Shown: positions 1 through 11,408 of the stretch, piece by piece
Position numbering within the stretch: position 1 is the stretch's first letter
How the letters are laid out: each line of letters opens with the position of its first letter
Assembly: GCA_050084515.1 (NCBI GenBank)
Contig: CM114272.1
Coordinates: 21,204,001-21,268,000 of the forward strand
DNA: 64,000 nucleotides
DNA from: Blasia pusilla
Lineage: Eukaryota; Marchantiophyta; Marchantiopsida; Blasiales
Direction: 5' to 3'
Position numbers and translations under genes: made by a program
The notes under the pieces: generated by a model
Database searches by the model: none
What the model saw: only the letters and a program-made list of their open reading frames with translations
Told to the model about the DNA's origin: nothing

Positions 1-328
1 TGAAAACATCTCTCAACATAGGTGAGGTGTGCATAATAAGTACCCCATCCCTCACATGTTTCCACTTATCTCGGTCCAACATTGCGTACCATGTCTGGAT
101 AGCCTGGGACTTTTTCACCCCCTAAGTGACGCTAATCAACCAACGCAAGCGAGTGTAGGCCTCACACAAACTCTCTCGGGCGCCTCTGGAAGTCGTGGAT
201 GCTCCGCAACTTCTCCGTTCCGTACCCCCGTATAGCTTGTCGGAAACTTTGCAAAGAACTCAACCACATGGTTGAACCTAGGACGAACCCGATTGTACGA
301 TGAAACTCCCTAGTTTGAGTTACCCCTC

Positions 329-712
329 CTAACCCATCACTGGTAAAGAGGAAGTAGCCTCTCCAAACTCCTCCTCCTCATTTGGAAACGGCTCAGTCCA
401 TGACACATAGTGTGGGTCATAGTAGAATCTCCATGCCTCAATCTCTTGGGCATATCTCTGGGAGAACTCATGGAAATCGTCCATGGGTGCCCCCTCTAAG
501 TGCTAGAACATACCGTTCCATGTTGTGAACGGGTTGAACTCTGTGGAGGTCCTAGCCCGTTGTGAGTCACACCAACTCCTAAACTCCACAATGAAGTCAT
601 GCAACTCTATCTTGCACGGAACGGCTACAATCGGCACGACACTCGAGAATGGGATGTCGTGCTCAACGGCAAACCCTCCTCAATCAACAATACACGCTAT
701 GCTCCCCAGTGA
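329..712 (-). pseudogene. Unrecognised coding remnant, C-terminal part
   Basis: Read on the minus strand, this stretch gives a long protein-like frame with two internal stops. It includes IVEFRSWCDSQRAR and, near the end, HEFSQRYAQEIEAWRFYYD and an acidic tail (EEEEFGEA) before a stop at 329-331. The composition is that of real protein, with aromatic-rich blocks and balanced charges, not of chance translation. The internal stops (a TGA near 685 and a TAG near 510) make it a dead copy. I do not recognise the family; a transposon-encoded protein is the likeliest source given the surroundings. The region above about 712 no longer reads as protein and is rich in GCGGCAC-type motifs. Confidence 0.4.
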
Positions 713-1500
713 TGGTGCAGCTCCGCGATCGAGATGGTGCGGTGCGGCCACGTGCGGCACGGCACGACACGATAATTGGCGGCACATTGCGACTATGGAC
801 ATCACGACACAATCCTAGATCCTCGCCGAGCAGCTACCAATCACAACAGAGCAAAGCCAGAAGAAAACTCGGACCCCATCAATCCAAAAGGTCATTGTCC
901 AATCAACAACGGTGAAGAACGCCGCCGATGGCGGCCAACAAACAGAGCAAGGGCGGCTCGAATGGACAGTGAAAGTTAATACTAATCATGATATCTTTCA
1001 TATGGGTAAATATGGTTCTATTTTAACCTTATTCAAAAATTCAATGTTCTTGTTTTTTCCCACTCCACTAACTCCTTAAACTATGGGTCAACTCACTAAA
1101 ATTACTCACATTTGGCTTATACTCCATTAAGCCCCATACATATTGGATCAACACCCACTAAATAAAATTTCCACTCACTTTAACCTCAAGCTCCTAAGTT
1201 TCACTTGTCCTTTCCACAATAATAAAAGATTTTTTCATTTTTGTTCCTCAACTTAGAAGTTACCAAGAATTTCAAAATTCTTTATCATAACTTTTTGCTC
1301 ACATGTTCAAATTGTGCACCGTTCCTTTGAAAACATGCACAACTTCTTGATCTACAACACCATCAAATTGATTTCTTCATTTGACCTTCCAATAAAAATT
1401 GATAGAAATTTTCGTGGAGCCCTTCAATCTGCACTCCTACGAAAAATTTGCCAGCGCTTCCCCGCTGATTACTCCTAAACAAAATTGTAAACTTGTGAAA
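713..1500. other. Gene-less stretch
   Basis: I see no gene here. The first 100 bases carry repeated GCGGCAC/CGGCACG-like motifs, resembling motifs near 63190-63270 at the other end of the window. From 980 to 1400 it is AT-rich noncoding sequence with no clear repeat structure. Confidence 0.5.
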
Positions 1501-1509
1501 ACACAAATC

Positions 1510-1799
1510 AGAGAGCTACATGGTGCTCCCAAGAGCACCGGCATGGAGCAACATATCCCCATACTCAATCTCTATCAAAATTTGGGCAGCGCTTCCGTGC
1601 GCCACTCTCCTACACAAAAAATTGGACCACTAAACAGCAAACATAGCGGCTCTTGCTTGCGTGAGCATCCCATGAGTTGTTGAACGGGGAACACGGTCTC
1701 CAACCTGCACCAACAGCAAGTGACTGGCGAGCTCCTCCATTGAAGCTCTCTCACTCCATCATTCTCTTTTTGTAAATCGATCAAATCTCTCCATGGTGT

Positions 1800-1800
<1 letters not shown>
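1510..1800 (+). repeat. Dispersed repeat R2, copy 1
   Basis: About 290 bp closely matching 62628-62925 in the same orientation. Shared blocks include GCTGTTGAACGGGGAACACG-like sequence (one mismatch between copies), ACACAAAAAATTGGAC and TCCATTGAAGCTCTCTCAC. No coding content is evident. In both copies R2 leads into R1-type sequence at the motif CCATGGTGTGCACTCTCT, so R1 and R2 may be parts of one larger element. Confidence 0.7.
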
Positions 1801-2180
<380 letters not shown>

Positions 2181-2641
2181 GATGGTATGTCCAAAATCAG
2201 CAGGATCGCATTGGATTTCACCATCTCCAAAGTGTCTTCCTGATGCATCTTCATTGCATACGATGCAGTCTAGTTGTCCATTTCTACTCAGTTCGCACCT
2301 TCAACTCCTCCTTTGGGGCCCTCCCTCTTCTCCGTCTCAACCGGGCATGGGCACAGTCCAAACATTTTAACACTTAGAGAAGATATTTCCTTTCGCTTTA
2401 GGGCGTTGATGGCGATGAATAAGCTAATTTCATCCGGTATCCATCTTTGGATCACTCCGTCTCAAACAAGAAGGTCAATTCTACGAGGTTTCTCAAGTCC
2501 AATGGAGTTAGGGTTCAACGGCGATGAAGACACTTGAAGTCGCACATGGATTTCAACTTACTTCACGTACAACAAAGTTGACATATGACACCAAGATTAG
2601 TGGTCGCACATGCTCTTGTGAGTATGGATGAATCCTTCCCG

Positions 2642-2685
2642 GCCCGTGCTATGCGTGTGCATAGCACGGGCGTTCTTAGTAGTAT
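2642..2685 (+). mobile_element. Orphan Helitron-type 3' terminal hairpin
   Basis: A perfect 13-bp stem (GCCCGTGCTATGC at 2642-2654 pairing with 2659-2671) with a 4-nt GTGT loop, followed by GTTCTTAGTAGT. Stem sequence and spacing resemble the confirmed Helitron 3' end at 61379-61403 (CCCGTGC/GCACGGG, then CTAG). Here the terminal motif reads CTTAGT instead of CTAGT. No matching 5' terminus was found upstream in the window, so it is probably the relic end of an eroded element. Confidence 0.5.
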
Positions 2686-5600
2686 TAGTAAGGTTCCCTT
2701 TCCATGCCATGTTACTCCCTTCTTGCCGTATTAGTATCTCCACCGTGTTACTCATGTCCTGCTAGTATTCTTTTAATATACTATCACTACTTAAAATTAA
2801 AAAAACCCCGGGGCCGCATACTGGCTCCCAAAGCGAGTTTGTCGGCTTTCCAGACGAACTTGGGGGCTCCACAACCGGTGTTGCGCGAACGAAGACGATA
2901 GGAACTTTCACACAGACCGGACAGTAGTTTTCTACCGGACCAGTCGCGTGCGAGTAAGGCCAGTTTTTTAGATGGACGAAAGAGTCTATCGGCTTTCTAG
3001 CTTTCTGACTTCCGCCAGTTTCAGACGCTGCCAAATATAGTTGGCTGGCTAGCTGGCAGGCCGGCGAGCGGAGCGCCAAGAAAGCTGCAGCCTTCGATCT
3101 ATTAACTTTTCCCGGGACGTTTGTCCCATTTCCCGAGCCACAGTTGTCCGGCGCCGAGCGAGCGTACGCCGGGGAAATCTCCAATCGGATTACAGAGTGA
3201 GCCAAAGGACGTACACGAGACCGATGGCGTTTCTCGTTCCCGAAAAGGTTTATGGGTCGATAAGTCCAACCAATGAGCAGGAGGAAAGAAAAAAAGAAGG
3301 AAAGGGCCCTTGGATTTGGCCGTTGCCACCCATCGTATGGGCGAGAGACACGAAAGATGATGGAAACCGTTCAATTTGACATCGCGATTTAGTCCAGCCC
3401 ACTTTCTTCCTTCATCATTACCACCCAAAGCCCCAAAGCAAAGCTTGTTACATCAGATTGCAGTCAGCAAACACACCTATTGTAGGGACTATTGTGGGGA
3501 CTTTCGTACTGCCTAGCAGTGGCTACGAGTAAAACGGTCGTATTGGCATGGAGATCTCATGATCGGTTTCATCGCATGTCGACCCGTTGTGCTAACCAGA
3601 CAAAAGTGAATCACGGTGGGTCCTACAATAGTGGCCAAGAGTAAACACTCAAGATTTGATCCATTTTTCTAGAAATTCTTCTCGGACCGCATTGTACAAG
3701 TTTATCAATGGATGTGTGACATGTGTATAAGCGTGAGAAGCTCATTTAATGCTCACGACCTATGATTAGATCTCACTTACCCACCATTAATAAGGGTTAT
3801 CACGAGAAGAGGAATTTGAGTGCTATGACGTTGCATTACCCGGATGTCACGATCTTACCAAGTTACCGACCGTCACACATATTTCCGTCCTTCCTCCATC
3901 TCCAGGCTCCAGCGTTGTTCCCACGAGAAGCCGCAAAGTAACAGACTCGCTGCTTCGGCTTTGACACCGTCGAATCTTAGATTCCAAGACTGACGCTCCA
4001 TCCTCGAAAATGATCCTCTAAAAAGAAAAAGCGTTCTCCCGCTTCTCTCAAGCGACAGCTTTGGCGTGCCTATTGAACTCTGGTGCTCCAACCTCCTGAC
4101 AAGCTGCCCACTTCTGAATAAGCAGGACTCCAGGAGCCATCACGAAACCCTTGCAAGCCTCAGAAACCGGCTGCTTTGACATCACCTACCACTCACAGGT
4201 AACGGTATGCTGGTGCCGAATTTTTGTTCCAGTTACTCAAGTCCGACTCTTCAATCGATAAGATTACTCCCACGAGTAAATCGAAGTTTGCCACGCCAAA
4301 CCCAGTGGCCAGTTTGACATTGCCACTCCGAGTCTGCACACAGGCCACTGTCATGATTTCGAAGAGATACCCCAGTCAAAGTGAAACGAGGAGAGAGAGA
4401 CGTCGACAACAATGTTCCGCGGAATCGGTGGCTACTTAGAGGTCGAGTAATTCTTTTACCCGTCGCCTTTCTCGTGCCAACAACCCCCATCATAAAATAA
4501 ATGACTGCGCACGCCTGAACCGTTTCGTACTGTGGTCGATGGCGCAGAGCTTTTCGGGCCACACTGCAAATACTGGGATGGTAAGTGGTATTGATCATCC
4601 GTTTCACATTTGACGGCAGCAGACCCACAAGTGGAAGCTCTCTACACTATTTCAAAGAAAGCTGCAGAACTTGAGTACTCCAGTGGTTTGATTTGTTTGA
4701 CGATTCCAGTAGGGATTGACGTTAAACTCTCGGGAACTCTCTACACAATAAGAGACTGTTATGGGGATCAAAATAACGGAATGGAAATTGTGAATTGGAC
4801 CTCGCACCTATGGGAGTATGGCCCTTCACCCCCAGCGTAGGCCTTCCCAATCTAAGCCTACGTGAAGATGGATGGCATGCTCCGTTTGGATACAACACCA
4901 TTTGATTATTGCTGATTTGTGTCCACATTTCTCAGACCACATCCGATTTCTCGGTAAAGTGGCCCTGAAAAACAAACGTGTGCCTTTGTGGACACAGGTG
5001 CCGTGACGTGAACCTTTGTGCAGTCGAGAAGCATGCATTCCTTTTCGTTTCGTGCTCACTACTCCTACCTGCAGACGACAAACGTGCGTATGAAATGGAT
5101 GTCTTAAAAAAAGAAATCTCTGTCATGCACATGCGCACACTATGAAAAAGAAGTTGACGTTGAAGCGACCACGTCGATTTTGAAATCGTCCTCTGCACTT
5201 CCGGGGCAAATGTAAAAGTCTGGCTGTTATGATCTTCAAACATAAACCTCTGGACAATTCATGGCCATTAGCTCCGGGGAATTCATGGCGAAGAGAAGGT
5301 GCGGTGTGATCGTGCATTGCTCGGACGGGGCCAGACCCGGCCGGTTCATTAAACACCTTTCACATATGAGAGGCGCAAATGAAGGGGAAAGCGCCGGCGG
5401 TAGTTTTTTCTCCTTTAGTGTGCAGCTACGGATGGGCTGTGTAGGATTCTAGGAATGTGCTTGTAAGTACATACATTGCTGCAATACGAAACGAAATGAT
5501 CCTCCAAAAGCCCTCCCGAGCGAAGAACCCTTGTTACCATGTAAAATCCTATCGTGCTGGTAAACTCCTCCTGTTTTTCGAGAAATTCGAAATCTCTGTT

Positions 5601-8600
5601 GAATGTAAGGAAAATATAAACTGACGTGACGCTTCGTTTCGAATTGACGCACATAACTTTCGGATTTGCCACGAACATGTGATGCAAGTGTATCTCGCTC
5701 CCGTGTGCAGATTCCTTCGTAAAAATTCAGAGCACATGAGGCGCAGGAGTTTGCGCATCACACGCAGCAGTTTGCGCTATGTGGTATTGTGGTAGTGGAC
5801 AGTGACAATGGTTTATCAGAGAGTCAAGGGCATTCTGAGTATCTTCAAAGACGTACAGAATTGTGACAGCGTATAAAATCTCTCCGATGAATTCGGTACG
5901 AATGTAAGATGAGTGGTCAGTATATGCAACGCGTACAAGTGCAGGTCTGGCCCCACCTAAAGGCTCGCAGGGATCCTCAGCCTCTGAGCGGAGACCTCGA
6001 AAAAGTCGTTGACTTTGATCAAGGTAAACTATTTTAACAATCCCAGCTTAAGAAATACAATCGAGGGGGGAACTTTCTGGTCTTGAAATCCGTGGGTTCC
6101 CACCACCCGTTGCTTGCGTCGCGGTCGCGTAGTGCAGACGAGGAAAACTCGGCAAGTTGTACGCTTGAAAACAAGAGCCGTGGTTTCTATCATAACTCAA
6201 GATGCTTCATGTTCCGTAGAGTAGCATAAAGTCCATTAACCAGTTTTCGCCCCAGCATTGCAAGGAGGGACTAGATTGTCCCCCACGCCTCGCGACTTGA
6301 ACTACCATCCGACAGCGATTTTCTTTCGTCGTGCTCTTACATGGCCATTAGGTATGCTCTCGAAGACTCTGCTAACATGTGCGAATCTGGATGAGACGGC
6401 AACATCGTGGGATAAGAAAAGAATAGTCTGCGCCAGCTCGTGACAATGGGTCGTTGCAACTGTTTCAATACAAAATCCAGCGTTCCAATACACTGTAATT
6501 AGCATGAATAGTTGGAATGGGCTTAAGGAGTAATAAGGACTGGATTCTCGAATTGGATCATGATGACACAGAAAAAAGCAAAGAATATACTTTCTGATTG
6601 CATTTTCAAAATTTGGGAAATGAAGTTTGTAGTGAGAAATGAAAAAAACTAGTCAACGACTGAGGAAGTGATAATTTCCAAATGACTAGCAACTAAAAAA
6701 AATGTACTGTGTTTATTCAATTTAAAACGAAGTCTCAGACACTCCGAAAAAGAATCGGAGAAGATTTCGTTCTAAAAAATGTTTATTTGAAAAAGGTCAA
6801 TCAACTACAATGTGTCTTGCTCTACACCGGCAACAAATCAGGCAGGAAAGATATTCGAGTCCTTAGCCTAGCAGTTGCAACCTGAGATCGTTGGGCTTTA
6901 AATGTCAGAAAGCATGATGCAAAGGTACTCCACCATCGAACGATACGATGTTGGCTCTCATTGTCGTCCCAGAGAGAGAGGTGTGAAGGTCGTAAGTTCT
7001 CAACTTCTTACTCCCATCCTCCTTTGAATGGATGTTCTTGTTCTGCTTACGATGTTCTCTAGTCAAAGTCATCGAGAGATTCTGATGAACATAGTGTACT
7101 AATCATTGATTTAGCTCAGATTCTGCTGGGCCCCCCACTTAATTAGATGGTCCTAGTTCCCAGAGGCTTTCATGATAGAGTGTCACAAGTTGGACATGGT
7201 TCTAATCATTGATTTAGCTCTCTCAACCTACTACTACTGACTACTACTCAGCTACTGAGAGGTCCTGGTACGAGGAACCTAGGGAGATTTTCTGGTCATA
7301 GATTCCCCAACATAGCACTCTAATAGCGACTAGATACCGCGGCTTTGGGCACCTTCTGAAGGCCCTGTACGAAGTGCAATGGGATGCAAATGCTAATTCG
7401 GTTGTCAGCTGATTGTAGCGTCGATACTAAAAGTCTAAAAGTCCTGGCACGATGATGATCCCCGTGTAGTCCAGCATTACCCGGAGGCGCCAACTTTCGG
7501 TTTCGGGGGTCCAGCATTAGGGTTTCCGCTTTACAGATTGGCGGCGACTGATCGTCAATGCGGCATGGAGTTTTCGAGGGTTTGGCACACTGTCCAGGAG
7601 CTCACTGTTGCGTTTTCCCGTGCCCACTGCCCAGCCTCAACAGTTGCTGCCGTACTGGCTGCGACGCAACAGTCTGAGCATTCCGCCGCTGATTAGATCC
7701 CCCGTCCCTACAACCAGCTACTCCGCTCGCTTGCACCAACTTTCAGTGATCTCCCGCACTACCTTCGAGTAATCTCCCCCAAGGGACGCGCCTCGTTTGT
7801 AAGTTGTTTGCAGGTGTACTATGGATTATTTTAAGGCGCGACCCCGCATTCACACAACGTCACCTATACGGCAGTGGACCCTAATCGTCTGCTACGGTGA
7901 CTACTATAGCAGCTAGCTCGCTCCCTCTCCCTCCCTCCCTCCTTCCGTCCGTCGGTCCGCTACACATCCCCGTGCTGTTTTCGTTTCTCAGCCTATGATC
8001 ATCTTAATAGCGCCAAAAAAAACAAGAATGCGGCCCTCAACTGTCTACGAAGGTTATTATTGTGGACTAGCGAATATGAATGAAGTAAGCCGCTGAAAAG
8101 CAATGGCCGTGTAACTGTGAGAAAATGTACTAAACTCAATTACGGTGTGTGTGTGTGGGGTAAGCTGCAATGAGGTGAATGAGTTGAGGAGCCAATGAGC
8201 TCGGTTGCTTAGGTTTCTCCTAACTTTCTCGTGATTAAAGAAAATGAGATGTAGTGCACCGTAGCGAACGACCTGAATTTTTGCTTGTGCGAGCGGAAAT
8301 GAGCCGGTGAGACCGATGAAGTGGTAAGGGAGCTTAGAGTCGGTTAATGAAGTGTAGGACGATACTATTATATAAACTACGTAACTGAGATGACAAGCAC
8401 CGGAACCTGATCAAATGATTCGACAAGCCCACAAATGGGCGTTAGCATTGGTACACTGAAGTTCTTAGTTGTAGTGTACAAATGAATTGCAATGCATGCA
8501 TTTTCCAATGGGAGTGTAGTAGAAGCAACAATAGCGATCGTAAAACATGATTAATGCATGTGTACATGTTCGGGAATGCTCGAAAAATGCCGATTTTCAG

Positions 8601-8762
8601 CGTTTGTCTCAACGGAAACTTAGTGTGTAGGTGTGAAACTAGTCATTGTCAATGGAATACAGTAGTGAACAACAAGTTGTGGCGTGCTACATACATGACC
8701 AGAAATAGCTGAGGATATTGCAATCGCAAGGAAGTAGTAACAACGAATATACAGAGAGAATT
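2686..8762. other. About 6 kb without a recognisable gene
   Basis: Mixed-composition DNA with short open frames on both strands. None shows a family signature, a consistent splice pattern or a start context that would support a gene. Small features: a 10-bp inverted repeat (CTATTGTAGG at 3477-3486 and its complement at 3622-3631); a 19-bp direct repeat (CTAATCATTGATTTAGCTC at 7099-7117 and 7202-7220); a pyrimidine-only run of CTCC/CTTC units around 7918-7950. Degenerate host or transposon exons may be hidden here. Confidence 0.5.
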
Positions 8763-9401
8763 TGTCACGACTTTTTAGGATAAATCGAAGACATCTGGTA
8801 GAGCGTCTTCGTGAGTAGAGGAGGATAGGCTCAGGAGGGTGAGGATGACCTGCTGAAGTCTTGGGAAACCTGAGAGAGTAGGTTTCCCCTTCCTTTCGGC
8901 TCATTTGGAGCCATATAGAGCAACTTGCTATTTGGGTAAGTTTCCATGTTTGATAGAGTTGACTTTCCACTTTGGGAAGTGGCCCTTGATCCGCTACAGC
9001 AAGTCAAGAGTCAAGGAGGTGACTTGAGAGCATAGGTTACCAAGGAGAGGGCTTGGGAGAGGGAAGGGGGTATACCTCAAGGAGAGAGCTTGAGAGCTCA
9101 TTCTCTCTTTGTTGAACCTCTTGGCTCAAGGCGGCGGAGCTATGATCCCTTGCCTTGTGAGTGTAACCCAAGCCTCTCATTAGGAGAATGGGTTTGGTTT
9201 GACATTGAGAGAGACATGTGAGAGTGCACACATTTGAGAGCTATGGTGTTGAGAGAGAGTGGATCTTGATTTAATTGGAGATATTTTGGGACTTCTTGTC
9301 TCATTGTTTGAATGCCATGAGTTAGCATGGGATCGTGTGTCTTTGTGTGTATGTTTGTCGACAACAATGTATGTTGTGTAGCCATGTGTATGCGCACGAC
9401 A
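8763..9401 (-). mobile_element. Solo LTR-like repeat R1, most complete copy
   Basis: 639 bp that on the minus strand begins TGTCGTGCGCATACAC and ends AAGTCGTGACA, i.e. TG...CA termini as in LTRs. It has no internal coding region. Related copies are at 1800-2180, 35766-36538, 36539-37734 and 62935-63180. The five bases flanking each side (GAATT and AGTCC) do not match, so no target-site duplication is visible. The copy begins exactly where the minus-strand Helitron helicase stops being readable, so it marks an insertion or rearrangement breakpoint. LTR status rests on the termini and on recurrence as solo copies. Confidence 0.6.
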
Positions 9402-10866
9402 AGTCCAAGAACAAGGGATCAGCGGCATGCCTCATAGTAGTGGAGAGCTTGAACTTAAGCATGTTGTCGTAGAATAGCGACAACGAGATGTGGCAAAGGG
9501 GGCGAATAAGTTCCACTTTGTGTCGGAAAACTGGGGGCAACTCACAAAGATCGCCAAAAAGTACAACCAACTTAGAAGAAAATGGGTTAAGATTTCAGGA
9601 TGGGGATACTTCATATAGCCTCATCGCAATGATCTGCAATAATCGACATGTCAACATAGAGCACTCATCTATGACAATAATATCGGCATCCCTTAGTCAT
9701 AGATACTGCTCAGATGTAGTGTGCATGGATGGCAGAGTTCCCTTTATAGGTATAGCAAAAGCAAAGTGTATTGTAGTGGCCGATGTGTGTAAGCGCACAA
9801 CAACTATCCCTGTTGTAGCTGCTAATAAAGTTGTCACACACTTAGACTCCCAATACTTCTACATGAATTTAATAAAGAAAGTCTTACCACTCCCTGGTGG
9901 ATCTGTAACCACAACTAGTCCAGAGGTAAGAACACTTAGTTGGTCATATAATCGCAGCTGCTCAACGTTGACCATATGAAGAGGTGCTATCAGGGCAGTA
10001 TTATTAAAATCTGTACTGGTGTATTCACTTTCCTGATTAGGAGTGTTGTTATACATAAGGGGAGTTACTTCAAGTTCAAGATGTAGGCGTGCTATCTCTA
10101 ATATTTTGGAGATCACCTCACTTGCGTGAACCTCACTCCACACGCACTTTTGTGTATGCTTCTTGATCTCATCAACAATAGCACATGAATCAGCAAGTAT
10201 ACCTCTGTATAGGCATTTGTGCAAGTAGGACCACTAGGGTGATGTGCTACTCAATACCTCTGACTCTGACCTGAAATTGATATTGCTAAGGAGGACATTA
10301 AAAAAGAATTCATTCCACTGATGTAAGGGGTGATGCTTAATGAAACATACCAATCGCTTTGTGCTATAAACAAAGTTCCCAACTGAATCTATACCAAAAA
10401 AGTTTTTTGTGTGGGGTGAACGTGATCTGAGAACCTCAAAATCTGACCAGTATTGAAAAAATGTCAGCCCCGATAAGGATAAAGGCCGATGACAGTACAT
10501 CAAGCACGGGTGTATGCAAAGCGTTGTTGCATCTTTATATATAGTTGTTCTTCGACTTGGTGGGTTTGAGTCAATATAATGAACACTCTGAGATCTGTGA
10601 ATAATCGGGATCTTGAGAGCATTGAGTGTTGCCTTCGTAGACGACACAGACCTATTTAACACCAAGCCAGATATCAGCTTCAACTTGACTTCATCGAGCC
10701 TCTCCAACCTTAGGTATTTAGCACACTCTGTAGTAATACTTAAAGCCCCATGGGGCTCAGATTTTAATGCATACTTGAGTAGGTAGAAGGTCCACTGTAC
10801 ATTTATAACTCGTTGCAGGTTCATGTGAGCCCCCCCAAAGCAGTAGTACAACATGATGGCATGGGA
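9402..10866 (-). pseudogene. Helitron Rep C-terminus and PIF1-like helicase (broken)
   Basis: Continuation of the Helitron protein interrupted at 15385. From about 10810 down it reads NVQWTFYLLKYALKSEPHG, the tyrosine region of Helitron Rep. Around 9890 comes a Walker A motif (DPPGSGKTFFIKF), then TGIVVVRLHTSATTIHFAF, a Walker B (IIVIDECSM at about 9655-9680) and LVVLFGDLCELPPV, the standard order for PIF1-like helicases. The readable protein ends with MRHAADPLFLDL at 9402. Stops and frameshifts are present: a frame change in the C-run at 10831-10836, and in-frame TAG/TGA codons near 9856, 9685 and 9595. The helicase C-terminus is missing. Helitron proteins normally nick and unwind DNA in rolling-circle transposition; this copy cannot. 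Confidence 0.85.
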
Positions 10867-11408
10867 CAGGGTTCAGGAAGATTTTTTTGAATTATCAGAG
10901 TATTACTGGTAATATTTTCTATTACCCGGTTTCTTTTACAGGTTACCGGCTCCAGGAGGCTGTTATCATGTGTACAAGTTTTTTTCTGATATTTTTAATA
11001 TTAATCTGTGGATATCCAAAAATTATTTTTGTCCCCACGTTAAATTTCTGTCCAAATTTCTGCTCTCCAGCTTATTTCCGTTTTTTTGCAAGTTGTCAAC
11101 AGTAATCCGGCCGTTGGTATATTTCCCGGGAAAAAAATTTTCATGTGGAATTCCACCTTTTCTTATTCAATCACTCCCGCAATCTACAATCTGAAGACTT
11201 AAATTCTAAAGACTAAACACTCTATTCACTTTCAAGTACATCTATTGAAGTTCCCCATTCCACATTCTATGATATCCTTGGCAGGAGTTGAACCTGGTAA
11301 TACTCCCACCGGTTGGGAGCCAAGGATCCTCCCCCTCTAGAATACTTGGAGCTTTAGGGATCCAAGTATTGTAGAAGGGCCCTACCAAACAAATTTATAA
11401 ACATCCTA

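Noticed and set aside
2762-3205. 147-codon minus-strand open frame as a gene
   Set aside because: No domain, signal peptide or conserved composition; no splice-consistent extension; no supporting context.
3477-3631. Short inverted repeat CTATTGTAGG as a MITE
   Set aside because: Only 10 bp match and I saw no target-site duplication; chance is plausible.
8758-9406. Target-site duplication for the R1 copy
   Set aside because: GAATT and AGTCC do not match; I could not support a clean insertion.
9488-9979. 163-codon plus-strand open frame
   Set aside because: It is the antisense of the minus-strand Helitron helicase, whose Walker motifs are clear.
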